DNA of 64,000 nt from Liquidambar formosana (Eukaryota; Streptophyta; Magnoliopsida; Saxifragales; Altingiaceae): positions 42,034,792-42,098,791 of the forward strand of contig CM077821.1 of the NCBI GenBank assembly GCA_039720395.1, given 5' to 3'. Shown here in pieces: positions 37,960 through 50,249 of the stretch. Under the pieces are notes generated by a model, which was not told the origin of the DNA, made no database searches, and saw nothing but the letters and a program-made list of their open reading frames with translations. A program made the position numbers and the translations under genes. Position 1 is the stretch's first letter, and each line of letters begins with the position of its first letter.

Positions 37960-40260
37960 ATTTTATAGGATTCTGAATGAAAAATTTATACTCGCACGTA
38001 GTACTCCGCGTGAGCTTCGATTCGACACTTGAATCACTGAAAACGGTTAAGAAACGAGGGAGACATTAATTGTCGAAGTTGGCCCGTTGAACATATGGTG
38101 TAACCGGGTTACACAATTCAACCCGTAGGAGGTTGAAGATGACCCCATAGGTCCATGATCCTGTGTAGGTGTATCCGTATACCTTACCGTGTTCTTAAGC
38201 ATCTAAAAGCCATACAATTATCATATGAACTCCAAATTTGACCGTTGGACTCGTCTTGGCGGGCCCTACCATGTGGGACCCTTGGTTGACCATTTTGACC
38301 AAGTTTGACTATAGTTTGACTTTTTGGCCAAATTAATATTTATAAAAAATTCCATAAAATACCAGAAAATTCCAAAAATTACAGAATGATTCCCAAAAAT
38401 TATGAGAAATTCCCAGAAATTATAGAGAGTGTTTTAAAAATTATTTTGATCATTTTGGGACCATAGTTCACTGTTAGAAGGCCAATAGTAATTTTTTAGT
38501 ACGTTATATTTATTTTGAAATTTACCTAAATATTACGTATGCATAATTATCAGATTTTATTGGTCCTCGGGAGGACCCTAGGGAGCACTAACGCTGCATT
38601 TGCATTGTCAGTGTCTATCACGTGGTTTTGGGTTGGTATTGCTCGCGATTGAGGTAGGAAATGTGGCTTCCTTACATTTAATATGGTGTTATTTTATAAA
38701 TGTGATTTTAAATGCTTTAATGATATTGTTGGATTTTCCCTACTTATTTATGACCAAATATTTTTATTACTTGTTCAAAATTTAGGGAATCCTTCAATAT
38801 AGCATTTGATACTACTATTTTATAGTGTTACTTAAAAATATATGGTTATATACTCATTTAAATGTTATTGTGAAATATCTATTAAATGTGTGAAATTTTC
38901 ATGATACTTGGATTATGGAAAAATGCTTTATAAATGTTGTTTACTTAGAAATGCTTTAGAAATGTTACCGAAATTCCAAAAATTTATGAAACGTGTTTAT
39001 GGATACTTTTGGACACTCGGATATTTATATGAATGATGGAAAATGTTTTGGATATATGGACCTTGGGTCTTGGTATGCATCAAACGGGTGGGGGCATCAC
39101 AAGGGCGTAGTGTCCTGCGTTGAGAATACTCCTGCGAATAGCAAGCAGGGTAAAGTGCCTTTGGGTGAAAGACCCTCAAGCCCTCGAGGAAGAACGCCGC
39201 GTAGGTGTTGGTTATTTTCTTGCTTGGCTGAGCCGGGGGTTGATGTGACGACATAACCTGTGATCAGCGACGGTTGATGCATGGTTTGATCCCATAGTCT
39301 TGGGAATTGGAGATTCTATGAGAATTTTGGGAAATTAACTCAAAACCCACACGAAGTACTGATTTGTGACTGTTATTTGATTTTAAGTTATTAAATGATT
39401 TTAAATTATATACCATGTATCTGCACATATATTAATTGTATAAAATCCACACATATTTCCTATTGGGTTTCGCAGCTTATCCTATTATTATTTCAGATGA
39501 TCAGGTGATGAGTGAGGGTTCGCTGATGGCGGATGCCTAATTGCATGAACTGAGGACTTGGATCTAGAAGGTCACGTACTAGCATAGTCATGGATGAGGA
39601 TAGATGCACGTGCATTGCATAGAGACTATGCTATTTTGATGCGTAGACATTACTATTATTATCGTTATTACAATTATTACTTAATAAACTTTGAATAGTT
39701 TGAATCTAGCCTATGTGCCAGGGATGTTGGCATTATTTTGGGATCATATATTATTATGGGCATGATATGTGAGCATAACATTTCATGTTAATTATTTGGG
39801 TGTTATTGATGAGCTGATACAATTATTATTATAAAAACAAAAAATAAAAAAAAAACACGTGGATTTGACTAAGTCTTCTGCAACTTTTATACTCTGACTT
39901 ATCCACGTGAACACCTTTCTACTTTGACTTTTATCCACGTGTCGATTCTCCGAGTTGGGGAGTGACACAAGTGATGTGGAATCATCAGAGTGGGTAAAAT
40001 CGAAAGTAAAAGGCCTAAGTAGGTTCCTAGGTACAACGTATGGGGGTCATGAGGAAGAAGTGGTTTCAGTTTGCATCTATTGAAAGGAATTGGAGGTCTA
40101 GGAGCTCAACATCTCCGAAAAGGAAGCTAATTAGTTCGATAGAAATGAGGAATAGGGAGTTGAAGAAGTTGAAGTGGTCAATAAATTATGAAGGTAGAGT
40201 AGGGCCAGTTGATGGGGTACAGGTTGACAGGGTGAATACAATCCGTGATTCAGTTGCTTT

Positions 40261-42342
40261 ATGAAGATTAGAATCATTTGTTGGAATGTTAGAGGGTTGA
40301 ACAGTAGGGAAAGAAGAAGAAGGATAAAATCTGCATTAAGAAAATGGAAAGGGGACGTAGTGGTTTTTCAAGAAACAAAAATTGAAGTTATGGATAGGCA
40401 ACTCATTAGAGACTTATGGGCTGGAAATCACGTGAACTGGGTAGAGTTGGGAACTCTTGGCACATCAGGGGGGGTGTTAATTATGTGGGATAGTAGGGTT
40501 CTTTCAAAAATTGATGAAGGGGTAGGTGTTTTTTTAGCTTCTTGTGTTTTCAAAAATATGGATGATGGTTTCCAATGGATTCTTTCGGGTGTATATGGCC
40601 TCAATGATGATCAATTGAGAGCTTCTTGTTGGCTGGAATTAGGAAAGTTTTTATGAGAGATGGAATCTCCCATGGTGTGTGGTAGAAGATTTTAATATGG
40701 TGAGATATCCTAAATGAAAGAAGAGGTGAAGAGACTAATTCCTCTGCCATGCGGTTGTTTTCAGAATTTGTGGAGTCGAATGGATTAATTGACCCTCCTT
40801 TAATTGGAGGATGGTTCACTTGGTCGAATAATAGTGAGATTCCAAGTCTTTCAAGATTGGATAGGTTTCTTTTCTCACCTTCATAGGAAGAGCATTTTCT
40901 TAGAGTTACACAATCCGCCCTTCCAAGACTACTATCCGATCACATTCCATTGCTACTTGATTGTGAAGGCTTGAGAATAGCTAGAGGTCCTTTCTGATTT
41001 GAGAATATGTGGCTAAAAGAGGAAGGCTTTGTTGATCTTGTGAATATTGGTGGGGCTTTTACTTTTTCTCCGAAACTCCTAGTTATGTGTTTCCTAAAAA
41101 GTTGAAAGCTTTAAAAGATAGTTTGAAAACTTGGAATAAGGAAGTGATTGGCAACATTAGAGAATCCAAAAATCGGTATTGGATTTAATACATCTTTTTT
41201 ATGAGAAAGAAGGAAGGTTGGAATTGTCGATTGAAGAAAAAGCTAGTAGAATGGAAGCTAAAGCAGAATTTGCTAAACTAGCTCGATTGAAAGAGATTAG
41301 TTGGCGTCAAAAGTCTAGAGTGTAACGCCCAAAAATTTATATATAATAAACACGTACAATTTTTATGAGCTCCGTATAAATAAACATTTTCAAAAATAAA
41401 TTTCCTTTGAAAATACAGAGTATTGCGCAACTGCGGCTAGCGATGGTTAATCCAAAACTCATCAATATACATTGGCCAACCAAATGAATAAAATTACATC
41501 AGCTTTAAATAAAAATAAATATACACAATAGTCTCTCCAAATCTCGACCCCAATTCTACTATGTGCCTCCAACAATGATTACCTGAAAATATATTGGAGT
41601 GAGTGAACAACAGCCCAGTAGGAAATTCAATTCCTATACAATAAATAATGTTTCAAATCTCACATGCAAGCATTTATATATTCAAAATAATATATAAATA
41701 AAATAATATGACTCCAAATCATAAACCTCAAATATAATTCATTGATCAATAATAATTCAATTCCCAAATATATTGACCTCAATAAAATCAACCATTATAA
41801 TCTATGACATTAAATAATATCACCATAAAAAATTATCACCTTTCATAAATTAAATCTTAACATATGCTTCAAAATAATCATCATTCACTGTATAAGAATT
41901 AAACCCTCTACCTCAAAAATGAGTGAATAAAATGAAAAACCGCAGATGTGAAATTGGAGCTCCCATCTCCTGCAAGTATCCGTCCGCCTCCTGCCTCTCT
42001 CTGCTTCCTCCTGCCTTTCTCTCTTTCTCTCCTTCCTTCTTCTCTATTTATTTCTTTCTATGCTTCTTTCTTTCTCCCTTCCTTTCTCCTTTTCTCTCTC
42101 TTCATTTATTTATTCTTTTTTTCTTTCTTTTCTTCTCACGTCCTATCTCCTTTCTCTTCTTTCTTTTTCTCTTTTTCTACACCTAATCCTTGCTCCTCCT
42201 CCTTCATTTTCAACTCTTCTTTATTTCTTTTGACTTTCTTACTCTTTCCTTCTGATCTTCTTTCCATCGAATGAAATATTCTTTATTTTATTTATTTATC
42301 TTTTTTCTATTCCATTTCTTTTCTTTTTGTCTTTTCCTTCCT

Positions 42343-42375
<33 letters not shown>

Positions 42376-45300
42376 ATATCTCACAAATTAATTATCCTTT
42401 TCTGCACAAAGTAATTTAATGCAATATCTCTCAACATCCAACTAACCTCAAAAATATTTAAAATTATCACCCTGTGTACAATTCCGCTGAATATACACGT
42501 AAAATAAATCCATAAATATTCGGGGTATTACATTCCACCACTCTTAAAAGAAATTTCGTCCTCGAAATTTGAATAGTCTTAAATCAAATACTTATTGGTT
42601 ATACCATTACGCTTCCGCTGCAAAACTCTGATTTTAAAAGAGCTCATAAATAAAACAAAAATTTTCCATTCTCAAGAAAACAATTTTTCTAAAATAGGTA
42701 TTGTATTTTCTCATCAAGAATGGAAACTAAAGCAGAATTTGCTAGACTAGCTCAATTGGAAGAGATTAGTTGGCGCCAAAAGTCTAGAGTGTTGTGGCTT
42801 AAGGAAAGGGATAAAAACTACTAAGTTCTTCCATAGAATGGCTAATGCTCACAAGAGAATAAATATATTGGGAAGTTGATGGTGAATGGGTTGCTAGTGG
42901 ATGATGAGAATGTTTTTTCTAGAGAAATTGTTGCTTATTATGATAATCTTTTCTTTGAGGAGGAGGATTGGAGGCCTTTCACCGATAACATGCATTTTGA
43001 CTCTCTTGAAATTGAAGAGGCAAATTGGTTGGAGAAAGACTTTGATGAGGTAGAAGTGTTGGAAGCTCTCAATTCTTTGTGTGGATATAAAGCTCCCTGG
43101 CCTGAACGGTATAACTATTGCATTTTTTCAAAAGTGTTGGAGGTTTATCAAGGAAGATTTAATGAAAGTATTCGAGGAATTTTATGTAAGAGCAAAGATG
43201 GAAAATAGTCTCAATGCTACTTTTATAGCTCTTATTCCAAAGAAAGGGGAAGTGGTGGATGTTCGTGACTTTCGCTCTATTTCTTTAATTGGTAGTGTTT
43301 ACAAGATTCTTGCTAAGGTATTGGCTTTGAGGCTCACTAAAGTTATTGGGAAACTTATTTCTCCTTCACAATTTGCTTTTATTAGCGGAAGACAAATAGT
43401 AGATGCGGCTCTAGTGGCAAATGACTGTGTTGATTCTAGAATTAAAAGTGGGGTACTGGGTATTATGGCAAATATTGATTTGGAAAAAGCCTACGAGCAT
43501 GTTAATTGGAACTTTCTTATCTACTTGCTTGGTAGGATGGGATTTGGGGTGAGATGGCGTAAGTGGATTGCTTGGTGTATATCTACCCCTTCTTTTTCGA
43601 TTTTGGTGAATGGGTCCACCTATGGTTTTTTTCAAGGTTCTAGAGGGGTACGCCAAAGAGACCCTCTTTCTCCATTTTTATTTATCATGGTTATGGAAGT
43701 TTTGAGCAAATTTATTTCCAAAGTCGTGGATGCAAACCTATTGGGTGGATTTGAAGTGGGCGATGGTCGGTTTGGTTTGGGTAAGGTGTCACACTTACTT
43801 TTTGCCGATGATGCATTAATCTTTTATGGTGTGGAGGAGGAACACATGTCTAATTTAAAGGTTATTCTACTATCCTTTGAGGCGGTTTTGGGGCTTAGAG
43901 TCAACCTTAGTAAAACTAATCTTATTCTGGTGGGGAATGTTGATAATGCGGATAACCTTGCTACTATTTTGAGTTGTAAAGTGGGGAAATTACCGACATC
44001 ATATCTTGGTCTTCCTTTGGGTGCCCGATTCAAAGACCCAAAAATGTGGGATCCTATTATTAAGAGAATCGAAAGAAGACTTGGTGGTTAGAAAAAAGGG
44101 TACCTTTCTAAAGGGGGCAAGTTGACTCTTATCCATAGTGTACTATCATCCATACCCATTTACTTTATGTCCATTCATAAAATACCCAAGTCCGTGGCTT
44201 TTAGGATTGAAAAACTTGAAAGAGATTTTTTATGGAATGGAATGGGTGGTAAACGGAAACTACATCTTATAAATTGGAGCATCGTTTGTCTTCTAAAGTA
44301 TATGGGTGGATTAGGGGTTAGGTCCATTGTTTGCACTAACCAAGCTCTTATAGGGAAATGGCTATGGAGATTTGGCAAAGGTTTTCAAGGTTTATCGCGG
44401 GATGTGATCATCTGGAAGTATGGTGTTAATAGAGAAGGTTGGTGGTCTAATGATGTTAACGGTCCACAGTAGGGTGGGACTTTGGAAGGCTATCATGCAA
44501 GGGTTTAGGGATTTTTTTGGAGAGGTTGGGTTTAAAGTGGGGGATGGTAGGAGGGTGAATTTTTAGCAAGACTTGTGGTGCTCCAATGCTCCTCTTATGG
44601 TGGAATTTCCCACTTTATTTTCTATTGTTACTAATAAGGATGCATTGGTTGCAGATTGCTTGGGAGGAGAAGCCGGTTCTCGACATTGGAATGTCCTTTT
44701 TAATAGACACTTTAATGATTGGGAATTGGTGAAGCTTTGCTTTTCTTTCAAACTCTTTACAAAAGTAAGATTTTGGAGGGTGAGAATGATTCCTTAGTTT
44801 GGTGTAAGGATGCTAAAGGGTCATTCTCCGTAAAATCTTACTACAATTGTATAAGACCTATAGGTAATATTTTTCTCCCAACCAAAGTCATTTGGATATC
44901 CTCGGTCCCTACCAAAGTCACATTTTTTTGTTGGTTGGTAGGAAGTAATAAGTGTTTCGACTTTGGATAATCTAGCTAAGAAAGAGTGGTATGTACCGAA
45001 TAGATATGTTCTTTGTAAAAAAGAAGCGGAGTCGGTGGATCATCTCTTTATACATTGCGATGTGGCTGAAAATCTTTGGATGCTATTGTTTAACTTGTTT
45101 GGAGAGCATTGGGTGCTTCCATCCTCTACTTACGACCTTTTGGTGGGATGGAGTTTTAAGGGGAGCTGTAAAAAAGCTAAAGTTATATGGCCCATGGCTC
45201 AGCATGCTATTTTGTGGTGTATATGGAAGGAAAGGAATGCTAGAACTTTTGATGGGGTGGAGGAGGATATTATTGTTCTCAAATCACTTTTCCTCAAATC

Positions 45301-45379
45301 TTTGTTTGTTTGGTATTCTAGTCATACCAATGCTACTAACTTTTTTTTTATTAATTTTGTGGATTCATTTAGGCTTTAG
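40261..45379 (+). pseudogene. LINE ORF2 (endonuclease-reverse transcriptase), broken
   Basis: The N-terminal endonuclease (EEP fold) starts at 40261: CWNVRGLN and QETK are conserved, the frame stops at 40656, and the later SDHIP motif is still legible near 40937. Reverse transcriptase lies at 43081-44091 with FRSISLIGS, FADDALIF (catalytic Asp-Asp near 43803) and YLGLPLG. The C-terminal part, 44963-45379, has a zf-RVT-like CKKEAESVDHLFIHC whose first Cys has become Tyr, then WCIWKERNARTFDG. Several stops and frameshifts occur, and an LTR fragment cuts it at about 41321-42718. The active family nicks DNA and copies its RNA into the gap. Confidence 0.9.
41321..42715 (-). mobile_element. Partial Ty3/Gypsy element: one LTR plus a short internal piece, inside LINE ORF2
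   Basis: The LTR spans 41321-42532 (plus-strand ends TGTAACGCCC and GGGTATTACA). Next to it, 42533-42580 reads on the minus strand as TTTCGAGGACGAAATTTC then a purine-rich tract, the usual junction of the pol 3' end with the 3' LTR. The element therefore points left, and only about 180 bp of interior remains. The LINE resumes at 42719 with sequence that repeats 41250-41322. Confidence 0.85.
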
Positions 45380-45480
45380 AGGGGGTCATACTTAGTCTTT
45401 GTATATGACTTATGTACATGGACTTTGGCCTTTTTTGTTCATCAATACATATTTATCTTATAAAAAAAAAATTACTGGTA

Positions 45481-46214
45481 CATTTTAATTTTTTTTATAT
45501 TAATAATTATGAGTATCTCATACATTAACATACAAACTCACACAAACAACAATAGTTACAAAAAGGTAAAACAACAACCTCTAGGGAGTATATGCAAGAA
45601 CTTGCTGTTCAACCAATCCCACAAAACAAGTAAAAGTCTTTTTACTGATGGAGTGAGCCGTTATCGAGAGTGGTATGTTCCAACTCTATTAACAAAGTGA
45701 TGGACGCTATTTAAGGGAAATTTGCCGCGCATTGCATAACCCTAATTCCGTGGTATGGAAAATCCGGTTTTGGCAGAAATGCGAAAGGTTTCATATTCAA
45801 CTCCAATTAACAATCAAGTTTTTCCAATCATTAATCGATGCAGAATTCACAGTAGTCCTACCCGTGTTTGAGAATTACTCAAAATACAGATACCATGTTG
45901 ACCCAAAAAAAAAAAAAAAAAATCAATTAGCCACTAAACCCTACTAACAAATATTACAGAGAGTTAAAGAGTACCACATTGTCCAGAGAAGGATAGGAGT
46001 TGAAGACAGACCATTAGAGCAATGAGTAACAGCATTGCAAATTGATGAAAAGGGAAAAGTAAGAAATGTAAAGTGATCTGCACCATATTCATTAAATCGA
46101 GCATTTCTACCATTGGTTCCACTGCATCTCAAATGTGCTTCGTTAATGTTTCAATTCACAGTTACCTCAGAAATTTTCCATACTCATATCTAACATGTTT
46201 TCCCCGCTTGCCTT
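45481..46214. other. Intergenic: downstream of PPR copy 1
   Basis: Sequence collinear with 63140-63872 in copy 2. It includes the 3' UTR side of the PPR gene (minus strand) and an A run at 45905-45921. No gene was seen; the ORF at 45732-45947 also exists in mutated form in copy 2 and looks accidental. Confidence 0.6.
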
Positions 46215-49200
46215 CTAATTGCTGCCATCCTGCTCTGGCTCCAAAGTTTCATCTCTTTCTCCATCCCGAACCAAAGAATATCCTTGCATTTGACTAAAGA
46301 TGTTTGAGTCTGCTTTCACATCCTTAATATTACTCAACAATCTGTCATGAACATGTGTAGGGATAATTTCCTTTACCTTGAGTAACCTTATGAATTCCTC
46401 TGCTTCCTCCAAATCTCCTTTCCCTTTCAAGTATTCCAGACAAGCAACCAAAGTGCCCTTGTCTGGCTTCCACCCAGGCCTACACACCAAGATTGCTTCC
46501 TTCATTGCTTCTACAACCTTCAAAAGTTGATTATCCTGAAGATACCCAGTCGCCATATAATACCATGTAAGCGTGTTAGGCTTCTCCCCTTTCAATATAA
46601 TCTTGTTTAAAAGAGCTTCAGCCTTATCCAAAAGACCTTTTCTGCAATAAGCACAAATCAAAGAATTCGGAATCCGAACATCGTAGGTAAATTTCCTGGA
46701 TTCCCACTCCTCAAAAATCTGCTCAGCACCTTCAATGTCATCGAATCTCAATATTGAGGGTAACATACATAGATAGCCCTTATTGTATATCTTCTTCTCA
46801 TTCTTCTTGTAAAGTTCCCAAAGTCTAAACATTTCATCTTTCTTCCCTGTTGCAGCATATTGTGAGAGCAGACACTCAAATGCAGTACTTCTTTTTTTGG
46901 AAGAACTTATCAGTCCCTCTGCTTCCTTCAGCATTGCCAAAGCCTTGTCTACTAGTCCGGTTCTCAGATACCCATTTGCCGCAACAGAATAAGTAGTCCA
47001 ATCCAAAACAGCCTTTGGATCTGTTTCCATCTTTGTCAGAGTCTTGTCCATTGCCTCAATGTCAGAATCAGCTGCATATGCACTCAATTGGATGCCATAT
47101 GTAAATTTGTCACACTGAATGCCCTTTTCCTCCATTTCATGCAACAGACCATTTAGTTTCTTGCGATTTCCAGTCTGATAATAGAGATTCAGCATAACAT
47201 TGTAACACAATGATGTCTTAGCCAACCTCAAATCCCTCAACTTCTGCATGATGGCTTCAGCTTTCTCCATGGATTTGTCACGCACATAGCAGTTGAGAAG
47301 AGCAGTATAAACCCCAAAGCGTAGTAAATTTTTTGGAACGTCATTAAAATAATTCTCTGCTTGTTCTATCCCATGAACTTTTGCAATCAAATCCAGCCGG
47401 ATAGCGACATCACTGGCTGAAAGTTTGAAGTACCTATCGTCACTCATCCACAAAGATATCTGGAAAAAGGAATAACAAGCAAAATTCAGGAGTTGAATTT
47501 TATGAGTGATAAGATGATTTGGAAAGTGAAGCAGCCAACTGACTATCTTTATATATTACGACAAATTTATTTTCTATATATTTGAAAAAATGACAACATT
47601 AGCTTAATATATACTGAAGAGAAGCATGAAAAAAGAGCAAAGATACACAATTTTAGGTTGACATAGCATCAGATATATAGAGAAGGCAAAGCTCAGTCAT
47701 TTAAGCAATTGTTTAGATGTGTATATATAACCTAAAGCCCCTTGCAAAGTTACCGAGCAATGCTACCAGGTGGGCACCCCGATTGTGCTTGCTATGAGGT
47801 CTATCATTGATCATCAAAAACCCGGCATGACTTTTCACGCTCAAGTCAGACAACAATGCTGGGGTGATCCATCTGATTTCACAGTGTATCTATCTATACC
47901 CAGCTAAACATTCACTGTTTGATTTTTAGTTTGACCCCATCTTCTTATAGATGTAAATTTTAACTACAAACCTTTATATAACAGTTGCTAAATAATTTTA
48001 ATCAAAATAGCCTTGGAGAATAAATTGAAAGTTAAACCATCCGTCCATCGGCACTATCACTGTTATGAGAGGGAAAGGTGGGTGTCGATCAATCTGTACT
48101 GGTAAGTATTTATCCATATGATCAAACTAGTTGTTTTTTTAAAAACCTCTTGCTTCAATCAATGAAAAGTATATATAAATTAAAACTCTTTGTTCAACAA
48201 AATATGATTCTCAAAATAATTTTCAAACTTTAAGGCTCTGTTCTCAATGGATATTTCTAATGAAGCTTATCAAAAGTTTAACTTAACATCTCTCTTCAGT
48301 TAGCTGTATAGAATCTGTGCGTATATGTGTGTGCCTTTACTCTCGAAATTATCTTTCTATTGGAACAAGAACACCAAGTTAATTTGGAAGGTGGCTCTTC
48401 CTTTTGCATCTTCTTATGTATTATAAACAATAGAATACGAGACTTCTTTATATGAGGATATGCCTTAAGTGAAGATTAAAAGAAAAAAATTCTTCCAAAA
48501 TCTTATCTTTTTTTTTTCCCCATTCATTATGGGAGGGAGGCTTTCCTTTTTCAAATTCTTAGGTTGTAGCTCATTATGTTGACACTACATAGGCATCTTA
48601 ATTCCTCTTTTGTGTAGCGCATGTGAGTACAGGTTTTAACCCCTTTTATTCAATACAATTTTACTCCTATCAAACCTATATGGAAAAAAAATAAAAAATA
48701 TTCCCAGGTGGCATCTTCTGGCAAAACAGCGCTATCTGGATTCATACCCAAGTATCTAAGGCTATGTTTGGACATCCCAGAGGAAATTAAATCGGTCCAT
48801 TATATTTTACAAAGCATGCAAAGTTTAAAATCCATCAAATGAAATGGACCCATTCGCAGAAAATTCAAATCATCATCACAAATCAGAGTATGAACCCCAA
48901 TTTAAGGATTTCTCGGGCGATGCTATTTCAATTTATACTATCTGCAGTTATATTTCCATCTTCTAATATGATTCGAATCCACCAGATGAATCAATCAATA
49001 CCATCGGATACTATGCAAAACACAGGACCGTATCCTTCACTATGGAAAAGCAAGAAAAACTGGAAAAGCATACGCTTCCTAAAACACAGAGGACACGTGT
49101 CCCCGTATCCGTAAAACACATGAAGAAAAAAATGATTTTTCGAAACTAAACAATGAACAATGTAATGATGATGATAGCATATGAAGAAGAGGGAGACCTC

Positions 49201-49479
49201 GAGGGCGTGTTTGTGTCGATTGAAACGTCGCATCTCCTTGATCATTCTTTGAACCTCTCCTTTTCCGATTCTTCCCCCTCCTTGAGTCCATTGATCGAGC
49301 ACCGGCACAAGCGAAACCCTAGAATCTCTCATCGGCAATAGCCTCTTGTAAAGAGAATTCACCGATTTTCTTGAATAAGTTAGGGTTGTAGTCAAGTATG
49401 ACGAAACCCCCCATACATTTCGAAGACCACGGCCGGAATATGTACTCAATATGCTACTGAGCGAGCGAGCAAGCTTCAT
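46215..49479 (-). CDS. Mitochondrial-type P-class pentatricopeptide repeat protein (At2g20710-like, 508 aa, 2 exons)
   Basis: Exons 49479-49198 (94 codons) and 47459-46215 join in phase 0 (HKHALE then ISLWMSDD). The N-terminus is basic and Ser/Thr-rich (MKLARSLSSILSTYSGRGLR), as in a mitochondrial presequence. The body holds about ten 35-residue helical repeats, for example YTALLNCYVRDKSMEKAEAIMQKLRD and NSLICAYCRKGLLDKAEALLNKI. There are no E or DYW extensions, so it is P-class, the type that stabilises or processes organelle RNAs. The closest remembered relative is At2g20710, about 490 aa. The 1.74-kb intron (47460-49197) shows nothing else recognised. A hAT element sits 72 bp upstream of the start codon. 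A second copy begins to appear at the right window edge. Confidence 0.92.
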
Positions 49480-49550
49480 AAGAAGAACAGTTTCAGCCCG
49501 CCCAGAGAGAGAGTGAGTGGAGAAGACAGTTTCAGCCGAGAGTGTGACAG

Positions 49551-50020
49551 TAGGGATGGCAATGGGTCGGGTCGGATGCGGGTCGGCACCACTCCATACC
49601 CGACCCGATCTTTAATATCTTATACCCATGCCCGATCCGATACCCGATGGGTATGAAGAATTAAACTCCATCCCCGATCCACCGTCTTCTTGTGCCATCC
49701 ATGCCCGACCTGCCCATACCCGACCATCCTGTTGTAAGGATTTTTTTTACCCAAATTCCATTTTTTAGCTACTTCCACCTATTACATGTTACTTATATAA
49801 TCATATACTAAGCTTATAAATGTTTTTAATTAGCACCTAATATAATCTTATTCAAATAAGATCATACCTAATATGATCACACAAATATTATACACAAACA
49901 TAAGGATTAAAAAACAATAAAAATACATAATGAGCCTTTTAATGGATTCCATAAGCCTATACCAAGATAGGTTTCAAATATTCATAAAACCATATATAAA
50001 TTCCAAACATAAGACATTAA

Positions 50021-50054
<34 letters not shown>

Positions 50055-50241
50055 AAAAATATCGGGTCGGGTCGGGTCTCGGGTTTTTTCTTTTTGGGAT
50101 CCATGCCTGACCCATGCCCGAAATTTTTTTTATAATTTATACCCATACCCGACCCTATACCCGAAAAATAAAAAAATACCCATCCATTCAGGTATGGATC
50201 GAGTCGGGACCCTATGGATCGGGGCGAAATTGCCATCCCTA
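49551..50241. mobile_element. hAT MITE just upstream of the PPR gene
   Basis: Ends TAGGGATGGCAA and TTGCCATCCCTA are inverted repeats, and the 8-bp TGTGACAG flanks both sides (49543-49550 and 50242-50249). The 691-bp interior is rich in CCCGACCC motifs and has a (TA)n tract at about 50022-50051. It lies in the PPR 5' UTR or core promoter. Confidence 0.92.
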
Positions 50242-50249
50242 TGTGACAG

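Larger units (their letters stand above)
34541..39967. mobile_element. Outer solo LTR inside LINE ORF1
   Basis: Starts TGTGATGACCTGAATT and ends GGGGAGTGACA. The 5-bp target CAAGT lies on both sides (34536-34540 and 39968-39972). Without the nested LTR it is about 2.74 kb, which with these termini fits long-LTR Ty3/Gypsy lineages. (TA)n tracts lie at 34556-34587 and about 35076-35095. Short ORFs inside show no domains. Confidence 0.88.
32448..40264 (+). pseudogene. LINE ORF1 (DUF4283-like nucleic-acid-binding protein), broken
   Basis: 32448-33305 reads as 285 residues with an N-terminal domain common in plant LINE ORF1 (FELRIEDEDRGKFLRITERR), then a DUF4283-like segment (VKIHRLPNDLLLFCLPS, RWVQIIGMPVHL). 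A stop replaces an expected Trp just after HL (33303-33305), and the remainder is in another frame (33323-33637, 33650-33877, 33950 onwards) with further stops. A solo LTR splits it at 34541-39967. The last part (40040-40264) ends in a TGA overlapping the ATG of ORF2. In active elements ORF1 forms the RNA-binding part of the RNP. Confidence 0.8.
31712..45469 (+). mobile_element. Full-length L1-type LINE, inactive, with nested LTR elements
   Basis: Order: 5' UTR with tandem repeats (31712-32447), ORF1 relic, ORF2 relic with endonuclease, reverse transcriptase and C-terminal zinc-finger region, 3' UTR and a short A tail at 45462-45469. Flanking target copies are AATTACAGGTA (31701-31711) and AATTACTGGTA (45470-45480). 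Copy 2 has the unoccupied site near 63132. Without inserts at 34541-39972 and about 41321-42718 the element is roughly 6.9 kb. Stops and frameshifts in both ORFs show it is dead. Confidence 0.93.
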
